Below are positions 1-4,187 of a stretch of 5,565 nt of DNA, piece after piece (the first letter of the stretch is position 1; every line of letters begins with the position of its first letter). The position numbers and the translations under genes are program-made. The notes beneath the pieces were generated by a model. That model was not told the origin of the DNA and did no database searches. It worked only from the letters and a program-made list of their open reading frames with translations. Source of the DNA: Planctomycetota bacterium (GTDB taxonomy: Bacteria; Planctomycetota; PLA2); the NCBI GenBank assembly GCA_023150495.1, contig JAKLKT010000238.1, positions 1 through 5,565 of the forward strand. Direction: 5' to 3'.

Positions 1-717
1 TACGGCGCGAAGCAGGCGCTCTTCGGCATCACGATGTCGATCCCGAACGGGGCGGTGACCGCGCTGATCGGGCCCTCCGGCTGCGGCAAGTCGACCCTCC
101 TCCGCGGCGTGAACCGGATGAACGACCTGATCCTCTCCGTCCGCTACGGCGGCGACATGAGGCTCTCCGGCGACTCGATCTACTCCAAGGACACGGACGT
201 GATCGAGCTGCGGAAGCGGATCGGGATGGTCTTCCAGAAGCCCAACCCGTTCCCGATGAGCATCTTCGAGAACGTCGTCTACCCGCTGCGCGTGGACGGC
301 GTGCGCGACCGGCACGTCCTCGAGGAGGTGTGCGAGAAGAGCCTCCGCGACGCGGGCCTCTGGGACGAGGTGAAGGACCGGCTCAGGGAGAGCGGGCTCT
401 CCCTCTCGGGCGGGCAGCAGCAGAGGCTCTGCATCGCGCGGGCGATCGCGGGGGATCCCGAGGTGCTCCTCCTCGACGAGCCCTGCTCGGCGCTCGACCC
501 GATCGCCACCGGCCGCATCGAGGACCTGATCGGCGAGCTCAAGGGGCGCTACACGATCCTGATCGTCACCCACAACATGCAGCAGGCGTCGCGGACGAGC
601 GACTACACGGCGTTCATGTACCTCGGCCGCCTCGTCGAGTTCGGCCCGACGGACAGGATGTTCCTGAACCCTCGCCTCAAGGAGACGGAGGACTACGTGA
701 CCGGGAGGTTCGGATGA
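1..717 (+). CDS. pstB: Phosphate ABC transporter ATP-binding protein PstB (5' end cut by window)
   Basis: PstB is the cytoplasmic ATPase of the PstSCAB high-affinity phosphate importer; it hydrolyses ATP to drive phosphate across the inner membrane. The frame is open from base 1 and already encodes family sequence (YGAKQALFGI...) before the first ATG at 34, so that ATG is internal and the true start lies upstream. By comparison with typical PstB, about 20 residues are missing. Numbering from base 1, the visible 238 residues show Walker A GPSGCGKST (residues 24-32), a Q-loop in MVFQKPNPFPMSI (Gln79), the ABC signature LSGGQQQR (bases 403-426), Walker B VLLLDEP (from base 463), the D-loop SALDP and the H-loop histidine at 571-573. 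The phrase KPNPFPMSIFENV and the ending KETEDYVTGRFG separate PstB from other ABC ATPases. No active-site residue is missing. phoB follows in the same direction, so shared transcription is likely, and pstSCA are probably upstream of the window. Confidence 0.97.
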   Translation, partial: YGAKQALFGITMSIPNGAVTALIGPSGCGKSTLLRGVNRMNDLILSVRYGGDMRLSGDSIYSKDTDVIELRKRIGMVFQKPNPFPMSIFENVVYPLRVDGVRDRHVLEEVCEKSLRDAGLWDEVKDRLRESGLSLSGGQQQRLCIARAIAGDPEVLLLDEPCSALDPIATGRIEDLIGELKGRYTILIVTHNMQQASRTSDYTAFMYLGRLVEFGPTDRMFLNPRLKETEDYVTGRFG

Positions 718-730
718 GGATGGGGAGGGG

Positions 731-746
731 CCCGGGGAACCCCGGG
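731..746 (+). repeat. GC-rich palindrome between pstB and phoB
   Basis: CCCGGGG (731-737) and CCCCGGG (740-746) are perfect inverted copies around AA. As RNA this gives six G-C pairs with a GAAC loop. No T-run follows, so it is not a standard terminator. It could weaken read-through from pstB, stabilise the pstB message end, or hide the first bases of the purine-rich GGGGAGG at 744-750. In a sequence this GC-rich a stem of this length can also arise by chance. Confidence 0.4.
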
Positions 747-750
747 GAGG
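744..750 (+). promoter_or_regulatory. Shine-Dalgarno-like GGGGAGG before an alternative phoB start at 758
   Basis: GGGGAGG sits seven bases before an ATG at 758 that is in frame with phoB. Starting there would add 21 residues (MVMAKGRGRAGVPPEDATLKL) before the receiver domain. That segment has no family counterpart, and the first three bases of the site lie in the 731-746 palindrome. The site is good enough that a gene finder may choose it, but protein comparison favours 821. Confidence 0.35.
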
Positions 751-804
751 CGGAAGCATGGTGATGGCGAAGGGGCGTGGGCGTGCCGGCGTGCCGCCGG
801 AGGA

Positions 805-813
805 TGCTACGTT
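805..813 (+). promoter_or_regulatory. Possible extended -10 element of a phoB promoter
   Basis: TGC followed by TACGTT (808-813) fits an extended -10 (TGn then TAnnnT). It ends seven bases before the ATG at 821, so transcription would begin at or next to the start codon and give a leaderless phoB message. No convincing -35 hexamer is seen about 17 bases upstream, and no 11-base Pho-box repeat is visible in this gap. A GGAGG at 799-803 lies eight bases before an in-frame TTG at 812, which is a competing leadered explanation. Confidence 0.3.
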
Positions 814-820
814 GAAGCTG

Positions 821-1504
821 ATGAGCCATCGGATCCTGGTCGTCGAGGACGAGCCGGACCTGCTGGATGCGGTCGTGTTCGCCCTCAGGAAGGAGGGGAT
901 GAAGCCGATCGCCTGCAAGGACGGCGAGGAAGCGCTCACCCTCGTGAAGGAGCGCCGGCCCGATCTCGTGCTCCTCGACCTCATGCTCCCGGGCCTCGAC
1001 GGCTTCGAGGTGTGCCGGAGGCTCCGCGCGTCCGAGGAGACCGCGCGGATCCCGATCATCATGGTGACCGCGAAGGCGGAGGAGACGGACGCCGTGATCG
1101 GCCTCGGCGTCGGCGCGGACGACTACGTGCGCAAGCCCTTCGGCCTGAAGGAGCTCGTGGCGCGCGTGCGCTCGCTGCTCCGTCGCAGCGCGGAGCCGCC
1201 GGAGGCCGTGGGCCAGCCGATCCGCTACGGCGAGCTCGAGGTCGACCCGGCGCGCCACGAGGTGCGTCTCCGCGGCAAGTCGATCCCTGTCACGGCCACC
1301 GAGTTCCGCCTGCTCGTCCACCTCGCCAGGAACCCGGGCCGCGTCTACTCCCGCGCCCAGCTCCTCGACAAGGCCGTCGGCACCGACGTCATCGTGATCG
1401 AGCGGAACATCGACGTGCACATCTCCGCGCTGCGCCGGAAGCTGGAGGACTACGGGGACCGGCTCCTCACGATCCGCGGCGTGGGCTACAAGCTCGTGGA
1501 GTAG
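821..1504 (+). CDS. phoB: Phosphate regulon response regulator PhoB (OmpR/PhoB family)
   Basis: PhoB is the DNA-binding response regulator that, once phosphorylated by PhoR, activates phosphate-starvation genes. The product is 227 residues, close to the 229 of E. coli PhoB. The receiver domain (about 1-121) has acidic residues Glu9 and Asp10 in ILVVEDE, phosphoacceptor Asp53 in LLDLMLPG, Thr83 and Lys105 in YVRKPF; all fall at the E. coli numbers, which is the main reason for choosing the ATG at 821 over in-frame starts at 758 (ATG) and 812 (TTG). The C-terminal winged-helix domain (about 128-227) includes TATEFRLL, VYSRAQLLD, the recognition helix ERNIDVHISALRRKL and the wing TIRGVGYK (Thr217, Arg219). 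The recognition helix has Ser202-Ala203 where E. coli PhoB, from memory, has two arginines. The stop is four bases before phoR. Position next to pstB, phoR and phoU supports PhoB over other OmpR-family regulators. Confidence 0.95.
   Translation: MSHRILVVEDEPDLLDAVVFALRKEGMKPIACKDGEEALTLVKERRPDLVLLDLMLPGLDGFEVCRRLRASEETARIPIIMVTAKAEETDAVIGLGVGADDYVRKPFGLKELVARVRSLLRRSAEPPEAVGQPIRYGELEVDPARHEVRLRGKSIPVTATEFRLLVHLARNPGRVYSRAQLLDKAVGTDVIVIERNIDVHISALRRKLEDYGDRLLTIRGVGYKLVE
1498..1501 (+). promoter_or_regulatory. phoR ribosome-binding site inside the end of phoB
   Basis: GGAG overlaps the last codons of phoB and lies seven bases before the phoR ATG at 1509. It fixes the phoR start and points to translational coupling of regulator and kinase. 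Confidence 0.6.
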
Positions 1505-1508
1505 GAAG

Positions 1509-3302
1509 ATGCGCCTCGGATGGGCCGGGAAGGCCGCGATCGCAGCGTCGCTGCCCGTCGTCGTCGGGCTCGCGGCGTTCCTGCTCGTGACGGTCGACCG
1601 GCTCGGTCGCGTGACGCGGGAGAGCCTCGAGATGTCGCTCCTGCGCGAGGCGCACGGGGCCGCCCGGGCGGTCGCCCGCGGGCCCTGGGCGCCGGGGGAG
1701 ATGCAGGCGTGGGCACGGCGGCTGGGCCGGGAGACGGGCGCGCGGGTCACGGTCATCGGCGAGGACGGGACGGTGCTCGCGGACAGCGACGTCGAGGACG
1801 TCTCCGGGCTCGAGAACCACGGCCAGCGCCCCGAGGTCGTCGAGGCGCGTTCCAAGGGCTCGGCCATCGTCCCGCGCCACTCGAAGACGGTCGGGCGCGA
1901 CCTCCTCTACGCGGGCGTCCGGGTCCCCGACTCCACCAGCGTCGTCCGCATGGCCCGCGACCTCGACGAGGCGCAGCAGGCGCTGCGGACCGCGTCGCGG
2001 ACCTTCTGGTTCGTCGCGGTGGGCGTCGCGGGCGCGGGGGTCCTCATCGCGGCGCTCCTGGCGCGCGGCCTCGCCCGCCCGCTGGGAGAGCTGACCGCGG
2101 CGGCGCAGCGCGTCGAGGCGGGCGACTTCTCGGCGCGCGTCTACCCGCGCGGCCGCGACGAGGCCGCGCGCCTGGGGCACGCCTTCAACCGGATGGCGGG
2201 GCAGCTCCGCGAGACGCTCGCGCGGGCGGAGGCCGAGGCCGCGCGGCTCGCCGCGGTGCTCGAGGGGATGAACGAGGGCGTGGTGGCCGTCGACGCGCAG
2301 GAGCGGATCTCGTTCGTCAACGGCGCGGCGCGCGGCATCCTCGTGCTGCCGCCGGACGCGGAGATCGCCGGCAAGCGGATCTACGAGCTCGTGCGCGAGC
2401 CGCGGATCCTCGGCCTCGTCCAGGCGGCCGCGTCCGGGCGTGGGCCCGTGGAGGCGGAGATCAGCCACGACGGGCCTCCGCGCCGCCTCGTGCAGGTGCG
2501 CGCGGCGCCGGTCGGGACGGGCGTGATCCTCGTGCTCCGCGACATGTCGCGGCTCCGGCGCCTGGAGCAGATGCGGACGGATTTCGTCTCGAACGTGAGC
2601 CACGAGCTCCGGACGCCGCTCGCGAGCATCGCGGCGGCGGTCGAGACGCTGCAGGACGATGCGGCGCGGGCCGACCCCGTGGAGGGCCCGCGGTTCGTGC
2701 AGATGATCCAGCGCAACCTGAGGCGCCTCGAGGCGCTCCTGGACGACATCCTCGCGCTGTCGAGGCTCGAATCGCGCCCGGAGACGCTCCCGCGCGAGCC
2801 GCTCGACCTCGCCGGCGTCGTGCGCGCCGCGTGCGAGGAGCTCATGGAGCGGGCGCGGCAGGCGGGCGTGGCGCTGGCGGTCCGGGCGGAACGCAGCCGG
2901 GTCGTCGGCGACGCCGCGACGCTGCGACGGGTCGTCGACAATCTCGTCGTCAACGCGATCACCTACACGCCGCGCGGCGGCAAGGTGGACGTGACGCTCG
3001 AGCCGCGCGACGGCTCGGCCACGCTCGAGGTCCGCGACACGGGGATCGGGATCCCCGAGGAGGACCGCGACCGCATCTTCGAGCGGTTCTACCGGGTCGA
3101 CAAGGCGCGCTCCCGCTCCGCGGGCGGGACGGGGCTCGGCCTCGCGATCGTGAAGCACGCCGTGGGGCTCCACGGCGGCGTGGTCGAGGTCAGGAGCAAG
3201 CTGGCGCGCGGCAGCACGTTCACGGTACGCATTCCGCTCGCGGCCGAGCCCGCGCCCACGGGCGCGTCGGATGCCGGGGCGCCGGGAGAGACGGCCGCAT
3301 GA
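1509..3302 (+). CDS. phoR: Phosphate regulon sensor histidine kinase PhoR, with periplasmic domain
   Basis: PhoR is an inner-membrane histidine kinase that phosphorylates PhoB when phosphate is short and removes the phosphate when it is plentiful, under control of Pst and PhoU. The 597 residues read: TM1 (about 9-29); a periplasmic sensor-like domain (about 30-164) with VTVIGEDGTVLADSD and a following ENHGQRPEV, as in Bacillus-type PhoR; TM2 (about 166-185); HAMP (about 186-238, LARPLGEL); PAS (about 245-345, GMNEGVVAVD); HisKA with phosphoacceptor His365 in SHELRTPL; and HATPase_c with N-box Asn478, G1 DTGIGIP (510-516), F-box FERFYRVD and G2 GGTGLGLAIV (539 onward). All catalytic motifs are intact. 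It is much longer than E. coli PhoR (431), mainly because of the periplasmic domain. A tail of about 25 residues rich in Ala, Pro and Gly follows the kinase fold. It starts four bases after phoB and overlaps phoU by four bases. The ligand of the periplasmic domain is unknown. Confidence 0.95.
   Translation: MRLGWAGKAAIAASLPVVVGLAAFLLVTVDRLGRVTRESLEMSLLREAHGAARAVARGPWAPGEMQAWARRLGRETGARVTVIGEDGTVLADSDVEDVSGLENHGQRPEVVEARSKGSAIVPRHSKTVGRDLLYAGVRVPDSTSVVRMARDLDEAQQALRTASRTFWFVAVGVAGAGVLIAALLARGLARPLGELTAAAQRVEAGDFSARVYPRGRDEAARLGHAFNRMAGQLRETLARAEAEAARLAAVLEGMNEGVVAVDAQERISFVNGAARGILVLPPDAEIAGKRIYELVREPRILGLVQAAASGRGPVEAEISHDGPPRRLVQVRAAPVGTGVILVLRDMSRLRRLEQMRTDFVSNVSHELRTPLASIAAAVETLQDDAARADPVEGPRFVQMIQRNLRRLEALLDDILALSRLESRPETLPREPLDLAGVVRAACEELMERARQAGVALAVRAERSRVVGDAATLRRVVDNLVVNAITYTPRGGKVDVTLEPRDGSATLEVRDTGIGIPEEDRDRIFERFYRVDKARSRSAGGTGLGLAIVKHAVGLHGGVVEVRSKLARGSTFTVRIPLAAEPAPTGASDAGAPGETAA
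3284..3290 (+). promoter_or_regulatory. phoU ribosome-binding site inside the end of phoR
   Basis: GGGAGAG lies eight bases before the ATG at 3299. With the ATGA overlap (3299-3302) it fixes the phoU start and indicates coupled translation. The frame is open for a long way upstream, but that extension reads through phoR out of frame and is not coding. Confidence 0.6.
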
Positions 3303-3952
3303 CGAGACACTTCCTCCGCGAGATGGAGCAGCTCACGCGCGACGTGATGGTGATGGGCGGGCTCTGCGAGTCCGCTGTCGCGAGCGGCCTGAAGGCCTTC
3401 CTCGTGAGCGACCACGCCACGGCGCAGACGGTGATCGACGGCGACGGCGAAGTCAACGCGCTCGAGCTGCGGATCGAGGAGGAGGTCCTCAAGATCCTCG
3501 CCCTCTACGCCCCGACCGCGAAGGACCTCCGGTACGTCGTGGGGATCTTCAAGATCACGAACGACCTCGAGCGCGTGGGGGACCTCGCCGTGAACATCGC
3601 GGAGCGCGCTCTCGGGCGCGAGGGGCGCGAGGACCGCGAGGGCCTCGCGGAGCTGGGCGCGATGGGCGAGGCGTGCGGCGCGATGCTGCGCGGCGCGCTC
3701 GACGCCTTCGTGAAGCAGGACCGCCGGCGTGCCGAGGAGGTCCTCAGGATGGACGACCAGGTCGACGACCTCCTCCGGAGGACCTACGAGCAGCAGCGGT
3801 CGCTCATGGAGAGCGGCCAGGGCGACGTGAGGGCGGGACTCCTCATCCTGTCGACGGCGAAGTACCTCGAGCGGATCGCCGACCACTGCACGAACGTCGC
3901 GGAGGACGTGATCTACATGGTCGCCGGCGACCTCGTCCGCCACGCGCACTAG
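3299..3952 (+). CDS. phoU: Phosphate signalling protein PhoU
   Basis: PhoU is a cytoplasmic, peripheral-membrane, all-helical protein that links the Pst transporter to PhoR: with ample phosphate it keeps PhoR from activating PhoB, and it also restrains Pst uptake. The product is 217 residues, slightly shorter than E. coli PhoU (241). It consists of two similar three-helix halves, each carrying the family's metal-binding E-x-x-x-D motif: KITNDLERVGDLAVNIAE (from residue 85; Glu91, Asp95) and KYLERIADHCTNVAEDV (from residue 188; Glu191, Asp195). The N-terminal MTRHFLREMEQLTRDVMVMG is also typical of the family. The start overlaps the phoR stop by four bases (ATGA), so kinase and negative regulator are likely made in fixed proportion from one message. 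In many genomes phoU follows pstB directly; here phoB and phoR lie between them. Nothing appears truncated. Confidence 0.96.
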   Translation: MTRHFLREMEQLTRDVMVMGGLCESAVASGLKAFLVSDHATAQTVIDGDGEVNALELRIEEEVLKILALYAPTAKDLRYVVGIFKITNDLERVGDLAVNIAERALGREGREDREGLAELGAMGEACGAMLRGALDAFVKQDRRRAEEVLRMDDQVDDLLRRTYEQQRSLMESGQGDVRAGLLILSTAKYLERIADHCTNVAEDVIYMVAGDLVRHAH

Positions 3953-3953
3953 A

Positions 3954-3974
3954 GCAGGTCAACGGTTGACCTGC
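3954..3974 (+). repeat. Perfect 10-base inverted repeat just after phoU
   Basis: GCAGGTCAAC (3954-3963) and GTTGACCTGC (3965-3974) are exact inverted copies around one G, beginning two bases after the phoU stop. As RNA it forms a nine-pair stem with a CGG loop. No T-run follows, so a standard intrinsic terminator is not supported. It may protect the operon's 3' end, act as a U-less terminator, or serve as a protein-binding palindrome (inner part GGTCAACGGTTGACC). Confidence 0.65.
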
Positions 3975-3999
3975 CAGGGCGACGCAAGTGGGCCCTGGC
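3973..3999 (+). repeat. Second inverted repeat, sharing two bases with the first
   Basis: GCCAGGGC (3973-3980) and GCCCTGGC (3992-3999) are perfect inverted copies with an 11-base loop. The 5' arm shares bases 3973-3974 with the preceding palindrome, so the two stems cannot both be complete. It is followed by AATGGACTT, not a clear T-run. It could be part of a tandem terminator or of an alternative fold at the operon end. Confidence 0.5.
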
Positions 4000-4021
4000 A
4001 ATGGACTTCCGGCCGGCGGGG

Positions 4022-4039
4022 TGCGCCAGCGCTGGCGCA
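4022..4039 (+). repeat. Perfect 18-base palindrome
   Basis: TGCGCCAGC (4022-4030) is followed directly by its exact inverse GCTGGCGCA (4031-4039). A continuous palindrome with no spacer suits a dimeric DNA-binding protein better than a hairpin, though a seven-pair stem with a GCGC loop is possible. It lies about 40 bases upstream of the TTCA repeats, where a second regulator of the porin promoter could bind. Confidence 0.5.
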
Positions 4040-4043
4040 GTCG

Positions 4044-4064
4044 CGCGCCGGATCGCGCGGCGCG
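4044..4064 (+). repeat. Weaker GC-only inverted repeat
   Basis: CGCGCCG (4044-4050) and CGGCGCG (4058-4064) can pair across GATCGCG. The arms are pure G and C in a GC-rich stretch, so chance is a real possibility. It is listed because it continues the row of hairpins between phoU and the Pho box. Confidence 0.3.
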
Positions 4065-4078
4065 GCGGCGCTCAGGAC

Positions 4079-4122
4079 GTTTCAGCCACCCTTCAACCCG
4101 CCTTCACGTTCCCTTGCGAAAC
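4079..4122 (+). promoter_or_regulatory. Pho box: four 11-base units with TTCA cores, upstream of the porin
   Basis: TTCA occurs at 4081, 4092 and 4103 and a degraded copy (TTGC) at 4114: four units at exactly 11-base steps, read as GTTTCAGCCAC, CCTTCAACCCG, CCTTCACGTTC and CCTTGCGAAAC. Direct repeats on one helical face at 11-base spacing are the known architecture of PhoB/PhoP sites; E. coli CTGTCAT and Streptomyces GTTCACC share the TCA core. The last seven-base core ends ten bases before the -10 element at 4129, as in Pho promoters where the box replaces the -35. With phoB in the same cluster and a phosphate-type porin downstream, PhoB activation is the natural reading. Confidence 0.75.
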
Positions 4123-4128
4123 CGACCC

Positions 4129-4134
4129 TAGATT
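4129..4134 (+). promoter_or_regulatory. -10 element of the porin promoter
   Basis: TAGATT matches four of six bases of TATAAT and fits TAnnnT. It lies ten bases after the last Pho-box core, the spacing expected when PhoB stands in for a -35 contact. Transcription would start near 4141 and give a leader of about 47 bases. No good -35 hexamer is seen, which agrees with dependence on an activator. Confidence 0.55.
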
Positions 4135-4151
4135 CCCTCGCCAAGAGCCGG

Positions 4152-4171
4152 TCTTCACGCCGGCCTTCACG
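4152..4171 (+). repeat. Two TTCACG motifs 12 bases apart in the porin leader
   Basis: TCTTCACG (4152-4159) and CCTTCACG (4164-4171) repeat at a 12-base step. The nine bases GCCTTCACG at 4163-4171 are identical to 4100-4108 inside the Pho box. They lie downstream of the predicted transcription start, so they could be extra or blocking PhoB contacts. The 12-base step is off the usual 11, so this may be only local similarity. Confidence 0.35.
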
Positions 4172-4173
4172 AA

Positions 4174-4178
4174 AGGAG
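4174..4178 (+). promoter_or_regulatory. Porin ribosome-binding site
   Basis: AGGAG lies nine bases before the ATG at 4188 and directly before a signal peptide. It decides the start: the frame is open back to an ATG at 3966, but that upstream part runs through the hairpins and Pho box and encodes nothing recognisable. Confidence 0.7.
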
Positions 4179-4187
4179 TCTCGGAGG

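Noticed and set aside
781..796. Tandem GCGTGCCG repeat before phoB as a possible operator
   Set aside because: Two 8-base copies only, without the 11-base period of a Pho box, and easily explained by GC-rich composition.
758..820. Extra N-terminal 21 residues of PhoB
   Set aside because: No family counterpart; with ATG 821 the active-site residues fall exactly on E. coli numbering.
677..1867. Minus-strand open frame (396 codons) across the pstB end, phoB and the phoR start
   Set aside because: Spans parts of three confident + strand genes and shows no conserved motif.
1467..3173. Long open frame on the minus strand (568 codons) across phoR
   Set aside because: It is the antisense shadow of phoR in a GC-rich genome; the product is an Arg/Asp/Ala-rich string with no family pattern, while the + strand encodes a complete histidine kinase.
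1520..3298. Upstream extension of the phoU frame as one 810-residue protein
   Set aside because: The upstream part is phoR in another frame (Arg/Gly/Ala-rich). PhoU begins at 3299 with its own ribosome-binding site and family N-terminus.
3966..4187. Upstream extension of the porin frame from the ATG at 3966
   Set aside because: It would run through the inverted repeats and Pho box and place 74 residues before an obvious signal peptide.
3953..4187. A small gene, tRNA or riboswitch in the phoU-porin gap
   Set aside because: No short frame with a start and ribosome-binding site, no tRNA arms and no recognised riboswitch core; the palindromes and Pho box account for the structure seen.
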